Origin: Tessaracoccus lapidicaptus
Lineage (GTDB): Bacteria > Actinomycetota > Actinomycetes > Propionibacteriales > Propionibacteriaceae
DNA: 64,000 nt
NCBI RefSeq assembly: GCF_001693815.1
Contig: NZ_MBQD01000025.1
Span: 124,001 to 188,000, forward strand
Direction of reading: 5' to 3'
The position numbers were made by a program, and so were the translations under genes. How positions within the stretch are numbered: position 1 is the stretch's first letter; every line of letters starts with the position of its first letter. A model generated the notes under the pieces. The model was not told the DNA's origin, ran no database searches, and saw nothing but the letters and a program-made list of their open reading frames with translations. Shown here in pieces: positions 25,029 through 34,109 of this stretch.

Positions 25029-25865
25029 ATGCCCACGTTCACGACTGCCGACGACGTCCGGCTGCACTACACCGACACCGGCGGCCCCGGCCGGCCGCTC
25101 GTCCTGGTCCACGGCTGGCCGCTGTCGGGCCAGGCGTTCGCCCGCAACATCCCCGCCTTCGTCGAGGCCGGCCTGCGGGTCATCGCGTACGACCGGCGTG
25201 GCTTCGGCCGCTCGGACAAGCCCGACACCGAGGTGGACTACGACCTGCTCGCCGACGACCTCGCCGGGCTCATCGGACATCTCGACCTCCACGGCGCCGT
25301 GCTGCTCGGCTTCTCGATGGGCGGGGGAGAGGTCGCGCGCTACTTCACGCGGCACGGGTCTTCCCGCATCGCGGGGGCGGTGTTCTCCGGCTCGATCACT
25401 CCCGCGCTGTGCATCACCGACGACAACCCCGACGGCGCGATGCCGTTCGACGGCTTCCAGGGCATGGCCGACCAGTGCGCCGAGGACCGCGACGGGTTCC
25501 TCGAGCAGTTCGTCACCTGGTTCTACAGCACCTCCGACGGCGGCCTCCAGGTCGACGACGACGTGCGGGCCCGCGCGGTGGAGATCGCTCGGCAGTCCGA
25601 CCCCCGGATGGCCGTCGACACCATCCTGCTCTGGGCCACAGACCTGCGGGCCGACTGCCACGCCATCGACGTCCCCACCCTCGTCATCCACGGGGACGGA
25701 GACATCAACGTGCCGATCGACAAGTCCAGCCGGCGGATGGCCGACTTCGTGCCGGACTCGGAACTGGTCGTGATCCACGGTGGCCCCCACGGCGTCAACG
25801 ACTCGCACGCCGAGCACTGGGAGCGCGAGATCATCGGGTTCATCGGCAGCGCGGTGGACAGGTAG
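25029..25865 (+). CDS. alpha/beta hydrolase, non-heme chloroperoxidase/esterase type
   Basis: A 278-residue cytoplasmic hydrolase with nucleophile S96 in GFSMGG, an Asp in VIHGDGDINVP and a His in GGPHGVNDSH. The HGWPLSG oxyanion segment lies at residues 29-35. The pattern fits the cofactor-free haloperoxidase/esterase branch. The natural substrate is unknown. The ATG has GGGAGG 6 nt upstream. It diverges from the response regulator and is followed after 56 nt by rarD on the same strand. Confidence 0.88.
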   Translation: MPTFTTADDVRLHYTDTGGPGRPLVLVHGWPLSGQAFARNIPAFVEAGLRVIAYDRRGFGRSDKPDTEVDYDLLADDLAGLIGHLDLHGAVLLGFSMGGGEVARYFTRHGSSRIAGAVFSGSITPALCITDDNPDGAMPFDGFQGMADQCAEDRDGFLEQFVTWFYSTSDGGLQVDDDVRARAVEIARQSDPRMAVDTILLWATDLRADCHAIDVPTLVIHGDGDINVPIDKSSRRMADFVPDSELVVIHGGPHGVNDSHAEHWEREIIGFIGSAVDR

Positions 25866-25921
25866 GCCCCGCGGGCCGGGGTCGCCGGGCATCCGACTGA
25901 CAGGGATATGCTCGGCGGGCG

Positions 25922-26815
25922 ATGAACACTGATTCGAGGGCCGGACTCGGCTACGGCCTGGCGGCCTACGGCCTCTGGGGGCTCTTCCCGCTCTTCTTCC
26001 AGCTCTTCGGCCGGTCCGGTGCCGTCGAGGTGGTCGCTCACCGGGCTACGTGGTCGCTCGTGTTCTGCCTCGTCCTCATCGGCCTGCTCGGGCAGTGGCC
26101 GCAGCTGCGGGCAGCCCTCGCGGACCGCAGGCTCGTCGCGGCGCTCGCCGTCGCCGGAGGGCTCATCGTCGTCAACTGGGGGACGTACGTCTTCGCGGTC
26201 CTCAGCGAGCGGACCCTCGAGACGGCCCTGGGCTACTTCATCAACCCCCTGGCGGTCGCGGCGCTCGGGATCCTCGTGCTGGGGGAGCGGCTCCGGCCGC
26301 TGCAGTGGACGGCCATGGCCTTCGGGGTGGCCTCGGTGGTCGTCATGGTGGTCGGCTACGGCGAGCTACCGTGGATCGCGCTGACGCTGGCGGGATCGTT
26401 CGGCCTCTACTCGCTGGTGAAGAAGGTGGCAGGCCGCTCCGTCGGGGCCCTACCCGGGCTCGCGATCGAAACCGGCGCGGTCGCCCCCGTCGCCCTCGGC
26501 TACCTCGGGTACCTGGCCATGACCGGCCAGAGCACCGCCGACGGCGGCTACGCCCTGCTCCTGGCCGCCACCGGCATCGTCACCGCCGTGCCGCTCCTGC
26601 TCTTCGCCGCGGCGGCGCGGCGCGTGTCGATGGTCACGATCGCCATCCTCCAGTACCTGGCCCCCATCGGGCAGTTCCTCCTGGGCTGGCTGGTGTTCCA
26701 CGAGCCGATGCCGCCTGCCCGGTGGGCCGGTTTTGCGCTCGTCTGGGCGGCGGTCGCGGTCTTCATCGCCGACGCCCTGCTCACCGGTCGCCGTCGCGCG
26801 CGTCTCCCAGCCTGA
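25922..26815 (+). CDS. rarD: RarD-type EamA/DMT family transporter
   Basis: A 297-residue membrane protein with ten predicted helices in two EamA repeats. The N-terminus (GYGLAAYGLWGLFPLFFQL) and the NWGTYVFAV and YFINPL motifs are typical of RarD, a predicted chloramphenicol-sensitivity permease whose substrate is unknown. The ATG at 25922 lies 9 nt after TATGCT with no Shine-Dalgarno sequence. The ABC-F gene follows on the same strand 45 nt on. Confidence 0.9.
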   Translation: MNTDSRAGLGYGLAAYGLWGLFPLFFQLFGRSGAVEVVAHRATWSLVFCLVLIGLLGQWPQLRAALADRRLVAALAVAGGLIVVNWGTYVFAVLSERTLETALGYFINPLAVAALGILVLGERLRPLQWTAMAFGVASVVVMVVGYGELPWIALTLAGSFGLYSLVKKVAGRSVGALPGLAIETGAVAPVALGYLGYLAMTGQSTADGGYALLLAATGIVTAVPLLLFAAAARRVSMVTIAILQYLAPIGQFLLGWLVFHEPMPPARWAGFALVWAAVAVFIADALLTGRRRARLPA

Positions 26816-26848
26816 CCGTCCCGGTTTGCCCTGCGCCCGCGCGCCTAG

Positions 26849-26854
26849 CAGACT
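26849..26854 (+). promoter_or_regulatory. -10 box of the ABC-F gene, leaderless
   Basis: CAGACT ends 6 nt before the GTG at 26861. There is no Shine-Dalgarno sequence. Confidence 0.35.
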
Positions 26855-26860
26855 GACCAG

Positions 26861-28459
26861 GTGCTACAGGTCAAGGACATCGAGGTGCGCGCGGGCGCCA
26901 GGCTGCTGCTGTCCCCGGTGTCCTTCCAGGTCATCGCGGGCGATCGAATCGGGCTCGTGGGCCGCAACGGGGCGGGGAAGACCACGCTCACGCGCATCCT
27001 GGCCGGTGAGGGCATCCCCGCCGGCGGGACCGTGAACCGCTCCGGACAGTTCGGCTACCTGCCGCAGGACCCGCGCTCCGGGGACCCGGAGCAGATCGCC
27101 CGCGACCGCATCCTGGGCGCGCGGGGCCTGGACCAGGTCGTCCGCCGCATGCGGCGCGCCGAGGAGGCGATGGCCACGGGCGACGGCGCGGAGCGCGACG
27201 AAGCGATGGCGGCCTACACGCGCGCCGAGGCCGCGTTCACCGCCGCCGGCGGTTACGCCGCGGAGGCGGAGGCCGCCAGGATCGCCGCCAACCTCGGCCT
27301 GGCGGACCGCATCCTCACCCAGCCGCTCAAGACGCTCTCGGGCGGCCAGCGCCGTCGTATCGAGCTCGCTCGGATCCTGTTCTCCGACGCCGACACCCTG
27401 CTCCTGGACGAGCCCACCAACCACCTCGACGCCGACTCCGTCGTGTGGCTGCGCGGGTATCTGCAGTCCTTCCCCGGCGGCCTCATCGTGATCTCGCACG
27501 ACACCGAGCTGCTGCAGGCGGTCGTCAACAAGGTGTTCCATCTCGACGCCAACCGCGCCGAGCTCGACATCTACTCCATGGACTGGAAGCGGTACCTCCA
27601 GCAGCGCGAGACCGACGAGAAGCGGCGCCGCCGGGAGCTGGCCAACGCCGAGCGCAAGGCGTCGCAGCTGATGGCGCAGGCGGACAAGATGCGCGCCAAG
27701 GCCACCAAGGCCGTCGCGGCGCAGAACATGGCCAAGCGGGCCGAGAAGCTGCTCGCGGGCGTCGAGGGCGAACGGCGCACCGATGCGGTGGCCAAGATCC
27801 GCTTCCCGGAGCCGGCGCCGTGCGGCAAGACGCCGCTGCGGGGTCACGACCTCAGCAAGTCGTACGGCTCGCTGGAGGTCTTCACCGCCGTCGACCTGGC
27901 GATCGACAAGGGCTCGAAGGTGGTCATCCTGGGGCTCAACGGCGCCGGGAAGACGACCATGCTGCGGCTGCTCGCCGGCATGGAGACGCCGTCGTCGGGC
28001 CGCGTGGAACTGGGTCACGGCGCCCGGCTCGGCTACTACGCGCAGGAGCACGAGACGCTCGACGTGAAGCGCAGCGTGCTGGACAACATGAAGTCCGCCT
28101 CCCCGAACCTCAACGACACCGAGGTCCGCAAGGTGCTCGGCTCGTTCCTGTTCACCGGTGACGACGTCGAGAAGCCCGCCGGGGTGCTGTCCGGCGGCGA
28201 GAAGACCCGCCTGGCGCTGGCGATGCTCGTGGTGTCCGCCGCCAACGTCCTGCTGCTCGACGAGCCCACCAACAACCTCGACCCGGCGTCGCGCGGCGAG
28301 GTGCTCAACGCCATCCGCACGTACGCGGGCGCCGTCGTCCTCGTCACCCACGACCCGGGAGCCGTGGAGGCGCTGGAGCCGGACCGGGTCCTCGTGATGC
28401 CCGACGGCGTCGAGGACCTCTGGAGCGACGACTACGCCGAGCTGATCGATCTCGCCTGA
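26861..28459 (+). CDS. ABC-F family ribosome-associated ATPase
   Basis: A 532-residue protein with two ABC domains and no membrane segment, the ABC-F plan of translation factors and ribosome-protection proteins. Domain 1 has Walker A GRNGAGKT and signature LSGGQRRR. Domain 2 has GLNGAGKT and LSGGEKTR. A charged helical linker (about residues 235-300, rich in Lys and Arg) joins them, as in the P-site tRNA interaction motif. It could be an EttA-like housekeeping factor or an antibiotic-resistance type; these cannot be told apart by eye. The start is a GTG preceded by a leaderless -10 box. Confidence 0.92.
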   Translation: MLQVKDIEVRAGARLLLSPVSFQVIAGDRIGLVGRNGAGKTTLTRILAGEGIPAGGTVNRSGQFGYLPQDPRSGDPEQIARDRILGARGLDQVVRRMRRAEEAMATGDGAERDEAMAAYTRAEAAFTAAGGYAAEAEAARIAANLGLADRILTQPLKTLSGGQRRRIELARILFSDADTLLLDEPTNHLDADSVVWLRGYLQSFPGGLIVISHDTELLQAVVNKVFHLDANRAELDIYSMDWKRYLQQRETDEKRRRRELANAERKASQLMAQADKMRAKATKAVAAQNMAKRAEKLLAGVEGERRTDAVAKIRFPEPAPCGKTPLRGHDLSKSYGSLEVFTAVDLAIDKGSKVVILGLNGAGKTTMLRLLAGMETPSSGRVELGHGARLGYYAQEHETLDVKRSVLDNMKSASPNLNDTEVRKVLGSFLFTGDDVEKPAGVLSGGEKTRLALAMLVVSAANVLLLDEPTNNLDPASRGEVLNAIRTYAGAVVLVTHDPGAVEALEPDRVLVMPDGVEDLWSDDYAELIDLA

Positions 28460-28499
28460 GGCGGGCTGCTGCGCGTCCGCGCACCCCCGCTGAGCGTTC

Positions 28500-28515
28500 G
28501 CGCACTGCGGTGCGC
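28500..28515 (+). terminator. short GC hairpin after the ABC-F gene
   Basis: GCGCAC (28500-28505) and GTGCGC (28510-28515) pair around a TGCG loop 41 nt after the ABC-F stop. It lacks a U-tract and similar GCGCGTCC/GCGCGTTC words repeat nearby, so it may be only a weak terminator. Confidence 0.3.
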
Positions 28516-28544
28516 GTTCCCGCCGACGCGGGAGGCCGCGGGCC

Positions 28545-28550
28545 TAGGGT
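28545..28550 (+). promoter_or_regulatory. -10 box of the phosphohexomutase gene, leaderless
   Basis: TAGGGT ends 6 nt before the GTG at 28557; no Shine-Dalgarno sequence is present. Confidence 0.5.
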
Positions 28551-28556
28551 TGAGAC

Positions 28557-29984
28557 GTGGCGAGGATCAAGTTCGGGACGGGCGGCTGGCGGGCGATCAT
28601 CGGTGACGAGTTCACCCGCGCCAACGTGCGGCTGCTGTCGGCGGCGTTGGCGCAGCGGATCATCGACGAGGGCGTGGCGGACCGCGGGGTGGTCATCGGC
28701 CACGACCGCAGGTTCCTCTCCGACATCGCCGCGGAGTGGGCCGCCGAGGTGTTCGCCGGGTACGGGGTCCGGACGGCCGTGATCAAGGTCGCGCAGGCGC
28801 CGACGCCGCTGATCATGTGGACGGTCAAGGACCAGGACCGCCCCTACGGCATGGCCATCACCGCCTCGCACAACCCGGCCCTCTACAACGGCATCAAGGT
28901 GTTCACCCACGGCGGGCGCGACGCCGACGAGACGGTCACCGACGACCTGGAACGCCGGATGGAGCCGCTCGAGGGCGCGGGCGAGGCCGGGATCGCGTCG
29001 ATGCCCTACCCGAAGGCCGTCGCGTCGGGCGCCGTCGAGGAGATCGACACGTTCAACGGCTACATCGACTCCATCATCGCCCAGGTCGACATGGACGCCA
29101 TCCGGGAGGCGAAGCTCAAGATCGCCCTGGACCCCATGTTCGGGGTGTCGCGCACCTCGCTGCAGACGATCCTCCTGACGGCCCGGGTCGAGGTCGACGT
29201 CATCAACGACCGCCACGACACGCTCTTCGGCGGGCGGCTGCCGTCGCCGACGTCGCACACGCTGCAGGCGCTGTCGCGCTACGTCGTGGACCACCGCTGC
29301 GACCTGGGCATCGCCACCGACGGCGACGCGGACCGCATCGGCATCATCGACGACCGCGGCCACTTCCTGCACCCCAACCAGCTGCTGGTGATCCTCTACT
29401 ACTACCTGCTGCGCTACAAGGGGTGGCGCGGCCCGGTGGTCCGCAACGTCGCGACGACGTCGCTGCTCGACGACGTCGCGGAGCGGTTCGGGGAGCGCTG
29501 CTACGAGGTGCCGGTGGGGTTCAAGTGGGTGTCAGGGAAGATGGCCGAGACGGGGGCGGTCATCGGCGGCGAGTCGTCGGGCGGCCTCACCGTGCGCGGG
29601 CACATCGCCGGCAAGGACGGCATCTACGCCGCGGCGCTGCTGGTGGAGATGATGGCCGTGGTGGGCAAGCCCATGAGCGAGATCTACGACGACATCACCA
29701 GCCAGTTCGCCCCCCGGTACATGGCCGAGGAGGACTTCGCCTTCGACCCCGACCGGAAACCGGAGATCCTGGCGACGCTCCTGGAGGAGCACCGGATCCC
29801 CACGTTCAGCGAGCCGGTGACCGGCACCTCCTACCTCGACGGCTGCAAGGTGCTGTTCGAGGAGGGGTGGATCATCGCGCGGTTCTCGGGGACGGAGCCC
29901 TTGCTGCGGATCTTCTGCGAGCTGCCGGACCGGGCGCGCGCCGAGCGGGCGTGCGAGGAGTTCCGGGCGTTCCTGGGCCTGTGA
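28557..29984 (+). CDS. phosphoglucomutase/phosphomannomutase family protein
   Basis: A 475-residue cytoplasmic phosphohexomutase interconverting hexose 1- and 6-phosphates. The catalytic phosphoserine is in ITASHNPALYNG, the metal loop is DGDADRIG, the sugar-binding loop is GGESSGG and the phosphate-binding loop is RFSGTEPLLRI. The protein begins directly with FGTGGWRAIIGDEF. Whether glucose or mannose phosphate is preferred cannot be decided. It converges with the GH13 gene, the stops being 6 nt apart without an obvious terminator. Confidence 0.93.
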   Translation: MARIKFGTGGWRAIIGDEFTRANVRLLSAALAQRIIDEGVADRGVVIGHDRRFLSDIAAEWAAEVFAGYGVRTAVIKVAQAPTPLIMWTVKDQDRPYGMAITASHNPALYNGIKVFTHGGRDADETVTDDLERRMEPLEGAGEAGIASMPYPKAVASGAVEEIDTFNGYIDSIIAQVDMDAIREAKLKIALDPMFGVSRTSLQTILLTARVEVDVINDRHDTLFGGRLPSPTSHTLQALSRYVVDHRCDLGIATDGDADRIGIIDDRGHFLHPNQLLVILYYYLLRYKGWRGPVVRNVATTSLLDDVAERFGERCYEVPVGFKWVSGKMAETGAVIGGESSGGLTVRGHIAGKDGIYAAALLVEMMAVVGKPMSEIYDDITSQFAPRYMAEEDFAFDPDRKPEILATLLEEHRIPTFSEPVTGTSYLDGCKVLFEEGWIIARFSGTEPLLRIFCELPDRARAERACEEFRAFLGL

Positions 29985-29990
29985 CGCCGG

Positions 29991-31952
29991 TCAGCGGATG
30001 CGGCTGACGGTCGCCTCCCACGGCTCCATGACGTCGCGGCGGGGCCCGCCCATCACCGGCACGATCCTGCCGCCCACGTGGGGACGCTTGCGGCGCTTGG
30101 ACGACGTGTTGCACTCGATGAGGAACTTCTCGTCGCCCAGCGAGCGGATGTAGGCGAAGTAGAACTTGTGGTGCGGATGCACCCACCGGAGGGCGCCGAT
30201 CGTGAGGGAGCGGTGCTGCCGGCGCAGCGCGATCAGCGCCTTGTGCCACGAGTACACCGAGTCCGGGTCGGCGACCTGCTCCTCGGCGGAGAAGCCCGGC
30301 TCGTCGTCGGTGCCCACCAGCCACGGCGTGCCGTCGGTGAAGCCGCCGTCGCGGGTCCAGCGCATCGGAACGCGCGAGTGGTCGCGGGAGCCGGCCAGGA
30401 TCTGACCCCACGCGGCCTCGGGGGTCATGCCGCGCCCCATGAGCGCGTCGTGGCGGTTGATGGACTCGACGTCGCGGAGTTCGTCGACGCCGGAGAACTC
30501 CTGGTTGATCGCCGCGAGTTCCTGGCCCTGGAACAGGAACGGCGTCCCGCGCATCGTGAGCTGGATGGTGGCCAGCATCTTGCCGATGGCGGTGCGCACC
30601 TGCGGGTCGCGCTCCCGGCCCATCCCGAACTTGCTGAGCATGCGCGGGTTGTCGTGGTTGTCGAGGAACACCGCGATCCAGTCGTTGGGCGCCAGGTGGG
30701 AGTCGTAGGCGCGGTAGAAGCGCTTGAGGTAGTACAGCTTGTAGCGGTACGAGTCCCACCGGGTGTGGCCGGGGTTGTCCAACACGTCGAAGTTGAAGAT
30801 CAGGTCCATCTCGCCGCGGCCGTAGCCGCTGAGCAGCCGGCCCAGCTCCATGCCGATGCCCGGCGTCTCGCCGACCATCACGCCGATCATGTCCGGAGGC
30901 AGCGGGTCTCCGAGCGTCCCGTCGGGGAGACGGCGGCGTGGCGTCGAGGCGGGGCGCTCGCGGCGCGTGAAGCCGTCGCGGCGCAGCCCGCGGAGGAACT
31001 CGTGCAGCCGGGGGCCGTAGAAGTAGTGCTCTACACCCGTGAACTCGAGGATGTCGCCGATGAACGGGTGCCCGTCCGGCAGGCCCTCCCGCTTCGAGAT
31101 GTAGTTGATGACGTCGAGGCGGAAGCCGTCGATGCCGCGCTGCATCCAGAACGAGACGATGTCGGCGACCTCGTCGCGCACGTCGCTGTTGTCCCAGTTG
31201 AGGTCCACCTGGCCGTCGGCGAACAGGTGCAGCACCCACCGCTTCGCCTCGGGGATCCAACTCCACCCCGATCCGGAGAAGAACGAGGTCCAGTTGTTCG
31301 GCGGCGTGTCAGGGTCGCCCTCGACCATGAAGTAGTAGCCGCCGTACCGGCCGGCCGGGTCCGCGACGGCCTTGCGGAACCACTCGTGCTGGTCCGATGT
31401 GTGGTTGACCACGAGGTCGAGGATCAGCCGCATGCCGCGCTCGTGACACCCCGCGATGAGGGCGTCGAGGTCCTCCAGCGTGCCCATCTCCTCGTTGACG
31501 TCGCGGTAGTCGCTGACGTCGTAGCCCATGTCCTGGTTCGGCGACTTGAACACCGGCGAGAGCCACACGCAGTCGACGCCGAGGTCGTGGAGGTGGTCCA
31601 GCTTGCTGATGATGCCGCGGATGTCGCCGACGCCGTCGCCGTCCGCGTCGCGGAACGACCGCGGATAGACCTGGTAGAACACGGCCTCGCGCCACCACGG
31701 CGTCGGTTCCGGCGCCCGGCCCCGCAGCGGCCGGTCCGTCTCCTGGTTGACGAGGTCGAGCACGACGTCGACCATGCCGGGCCCGGTCAGCGGCTGCGTG
31801 AGCCGTTCCACCCAGCTCAGCTTGAGCCAGGAGATCAGGTGGATGAGCCGGCGGGGCAGGCCCGTCTGGAGCATGAGCTTGTCGATGACGTCGCGTCCCA
31901 CCGGGTGCCGGTACAGGTGAGCGACGGTGTGACGCTTAGTGATCTGCGGCAT
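29991..31952 (-). CDS. GH13 alpha-glucosidase with an N-terminal helical extension
   Basis: A 653-residue cytoplasmic glycoside hydrolase of family 13, probably cleaving alpha-1,4 or alpha-1,6 glucosides imported by the neighbouring GPH transporter. Catalytic residues are nucleophile D280 (GFRLDVINYI), acid/base E362 (MVGETPGI) and D434 (FLDNHDNPRM). About 85 residues precede the usual start of the barrel at WWREAVFYQVYPRSF (87-101). They are helical with the segment HPVGRDVIDKLMLQTGLPRR. An Arg/Pro-rich insertion lies at about 326-350. The ATG at 31952 sits inside the transporter gene, overlapping its end by 17 nt. Confidence 0.9.
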   Translation of the reverse strand: MPQITKRHTVAHLYRHPVGRDVIDKLMLQTGLPRRLIHLISWLKLSWVERLTQPLTGPGMVDVVLDLVNQETDRPLRGRAPEPTPWWREAVFYQVYPRSFRDADGDGVGDIRGIISKLDHLHDLGVDCVWLSPVFKSPNQDMGYDVSDYRDVNEEMGTLEDLDALIAGCHERGMRLILDLVVNHTSDQHEWFRKAVADPAGRYGGYYFMVEGDPDTPPNNWTSFFSGSGWSWIPEAKRWVLHLFADGQVDLNWDNSDVRDEVADIVSFWMQRGIDGFRLDVINYISKREGLPDGHPFIGDILEFTGVEHYFYGPRLHEFLRGLRRDGFTRRERPASTPRRRLPDGTLGDPLPPDMIGVMVGETPGIGMELGRLLSGYGRGEMDLIFNFDVLDNPGHTRWDSYRYKLYYLKRFYRAYDSHLAPNDWIAVFLDNHDNPRMLSKFGMGRERDPQVRTAIGKMLATIQLTMRGTPFLFQGQELAAINQEFSGVDELRDVESINRHDALMGRGMTPEAAWGQILAGSRDHSRVPMRWTRDGGFTDGTPWLVGTDDEPGFSAEEQVADPDSVYSWHKALIALRRQHRSLTIGALRWVHPHHKFYFAYIRSLGDEKFLIECNTSSKRRKRPHVGGRIVPVMGGPRRDVMEPWEATVSRIR

Positions 31953-33294
31953 GGGGGCCGCCTCCTCTCAGCTCGGCCACGATGCGGCCGTAGAACTCCT
32001 CGTCGAGCCGGTACCGGGCGCGGAGGATCAGGTAGCTCGCCGCCATCAGTGCCATCGGCAGCCCGAGCATGGCACCGCGGAGGATGCCGAGCCCGGCGTC
32101 GGTGACGTCGTCGGCGGTCCGGGCGACGTCGATGCCGGACCAGATCAGCGTGATGCCGACGATACCGCTCGCGACCGCGTTGCTGAGCTTGTAGATGAAG
32201 GGCTGCAGCGAGAAGGTCACCGATTCGTTGCGGCGGCCCAGCTTCCAGTGCCCGTACTCCACGGAGTCCGCGATGAACATCACCATGAGCAATTGGACCG
32301 CGCCCTGTCCGGCGAACACCAGCACCCCCGCGATGCCCACCAGCAGCAGCGAGGTGCCCGACACCATGAACACCAGGTAGCCCAGCAGGCAGACGATGGT
32401 GGCCACCAGGTGGATCCGCCCGCGCGTCATGACCTTCGACAGGAGCGGGAACGCGGCGAGCGCGGCGATCTGCGACACCCCGAGGATGGCCGCGAACACG
32501 GGGTAGGCGCCCTCGTCGCCGTAGGCGTACTTGAAGTAGTAGAGCCCGAACGACGCGGTGGTGAGGTAGCCGGACATGAACGCCACCATCGCCAGCGTCA
32601 CCCACAGCAGCTGGTCGTTGCGCGCGATGACACCGAACAGCTCCCGCAGCGGGGTCATCTCGGGGCCGGCCGGCACCTGCTCGCGAGTGAACAGCAGCGT
32701 GAGGGACTGGAAGGCGAGCATGAGCACCACGAGGACGGCGGCGAGCGTGAACCAGGCGACCTCGGCCGAGCCGAGCAGCCCCTCCAACGCCCGGGTGGCC
32801 GGCACCAGCGCCACGACCATGGCGAACAGCCCGACGTTGGCGCAGATCCGCGCGAGGACGCCGATCTTCTCCCGCTCCTTCTGGTCCTGCGTCAGCGAGG
32901 GCAGCATGGACCAGTAGGAGATGTCGTTGACGGTGTACGCCACCTCGTAGACGAGGTAGACGACGGTGAACAGCGCGACGTAGCCCCAGCCGTCGGCGCC
33001 CAGGTCCGCGAACATCAGCAGCGACGCGCCGCCCCACAGCACGGCGCCGATGAGGATCCACGGCCGGAACTTGCCCCACCGGGTGCGCGTGTTGTCGACC
33101 ACGACACCCATGACCGGGTCGTTGACGGCGTCGAAGACCCGCATCGCCACGAGGATCACGGTGATGACACCAAGCTGCGCGCCGGAGATCTGCAGCACGT
33201 CGGTGAGATAGAACATCAGATACAGCGACACCAGCGCCGCCAACATGTCGCGGCCGAGTGTCCCCAGGCCGAACCCCCACCTCGACGCCGCCAT
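31936..33294 (-). CDS. GPH-family sugar:cation symporter (MelB-like)
   Basis: A 452-residue membrane transporter with 12 predicted helices of the glycoside-pentoside-hexuronide family, importing a glycoside with a cation. The helix-2 region has the family pattern FDAVNDPVMGVVVDNTRTRWGKFRPW, with the cation-site Asp residues. The ATG at 33294 is preferred over the GTG two codons upstream because TAGGGT ends 6 nt before it. The gene overlaps the GH13 glucosidase by 17 nt, so import and cleavage of the sugar look coupled. The sugar is not known. Confidence 0.92.
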   Translation of the reverse strand: MAASRWGFGLGTLGRDMLAALVSLYLMFYLTDVLQISGAQLGVITVILVAMRVFDAVNDPVMGVVVDNTRTRWGKFRPWILIGAVLWGGASLLMFADLGADGWGYVALFTVVYLVYEVAYTVNDISYWSMLPSLTQDQKEREKIGVLARICANVGLFAMVVALVPATRALEGLLGSAEVAWFTLAAVLVVLMLAFQSLTLLFTREQVPAGPEMTPLRELFGVIARNDQLLWVTLAMVAFMSGYLTTASFGLYYFKYAYGDEGAYPVFAAILGVSQIAALAAFPLLSKVMTRGRIHLVATIVCLLGYLVFMVSGTSLLLVGIAGVLVFAGQGAVQLLMVMFIADSVEYGHWKLGRRNESVTFSLQPFIYKLSNAVASGIVGITLIWSGIDVARTADDVTDAGLGILRGAMLGLPMALMAASYLILRARYRLDEEFYGRIVAELRGGGPHAADH

Positions 33295-33300
33295 GGCCAC

Positions 33301-33306
33301 ACCCTA
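33301..33306 (-). promoter_or_regulatory. -10 box of the GPH transporter/GH13 operon, leaderless
   Basis: TAGGGT on the minus strand ends 6 nt before the ATG at 33294. It overlaps an alternative GTG start region, supporting the later ATG. Confidence 0.45.
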
Positions 33307-33323
33307 AGGGGTCGGGGCGGCCG

Positions 33324-34109
33324 TCAGGGGCGTACCAGCGTCACCACGTCGACGGCGGCTGCCACGGACTCCGCAGGGACCCCTTCGGGGAGGCCGTGGA
33401 ACGCGTTGGGGCCCATCGCGATGAGGTCCGCCACGGCGTCGGCGGCCAGGTCGGCCCGCCAGCGCACCGGCCGCACGTGTGCCTCCCAACCCGGAAAGCC
33501 CGCCAGCAGCGCGTCCGTCTTGTCGCCCGCCACGTCAAGCAGGCCGTGACGGGTGCGCAGGGCGGCGAGGTGCTCCGCGGTGGGCACGGCCACGACGACG
33601 CGCCCGCCCGGGGCGAGGACGCGGGCGAACTCCGCGGGGTTGCGCGGCGCGAACACGCACAGCACCGCGTCGACGGCGCCGTCGGCGACGGGCAGACCGG
33701 CCCAGGTGTCGGCGACGATGGCCGCGGCCCGCGGGTGCGCCCGTGCCGCCCGCCGGGCGGCGGCGGGGGAGACGTCGGAGGCCAGGCCCTCCGCGTCCGG
33801 GTGCGCATCGAGGGCCCGTGCCAGGTAGTACCCGGTGCCGGCGCCCACCTCCAGGATCCGGCCCGCGCCCGCCGTCGCCGCGGCGACCGCGTCGGCGAGC
33901 GGCGCGTAGTGGCCAGCGGCGAGGAACCGGGCGCGGGCCTCCAACATCGCGGGGGTGTCGGCGTTGGCCGGCGCCGCCCGGCCCAGCAGGTTGACGTAGC
34001 CCTGCCGCGCGATGTCGAACGAGTGGCCGGCGGCGCAGCGCAGCGCGCCCGGCGTGCGGGTCAGCGGCGCCGCGCAGTGCGGGCAGCGCAGCCAGTCCAG
34101 GCCGCTCAC
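33324..34109 (-). CDS. RlmA-type 23S rRNA (guanine-N1)-methyltransferase
   Basis: A 261-residue SAM methyltransferase with an N-terminal zinc finger (CPHC near residue 8 and a C with GH about 15 residues on). The SAM-binding motif is ILEVGAGTGYYLARAL. This layout fits the RlmA(I)/RlmA(II) group modifying G745 or G748 of 23S rRNA; RlmA(II)/TlrB members give tylosin resistance. Which guanine is methylated cannot be told. The GTG start overlaps the SURF1 stop by 4 nt. Confidence 0.85.
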   Translation of the reverse strand: MSGLDWLRCPHCAAPLTRTPGALRCAAGHSFDIARQGYVNLLGRAAPANADTPAMLEARARFLAAGHYAPLADAVAAATAGAGRILEVGAGTGYYLARALDAHPDAEGLASDVSPAAARRAARAHPRAAAIVADTWAGLPVADGAVDAVLCVFAPRNPAEFARVLAPGGRVVVAVPTAEHLAALRTRHGLLDVAGDKTDALLAGFPGWEAHVRPVRWRADLAADAVADLIAMGPNAFHGLPEGVPAESVAAAVDVVTLVRP

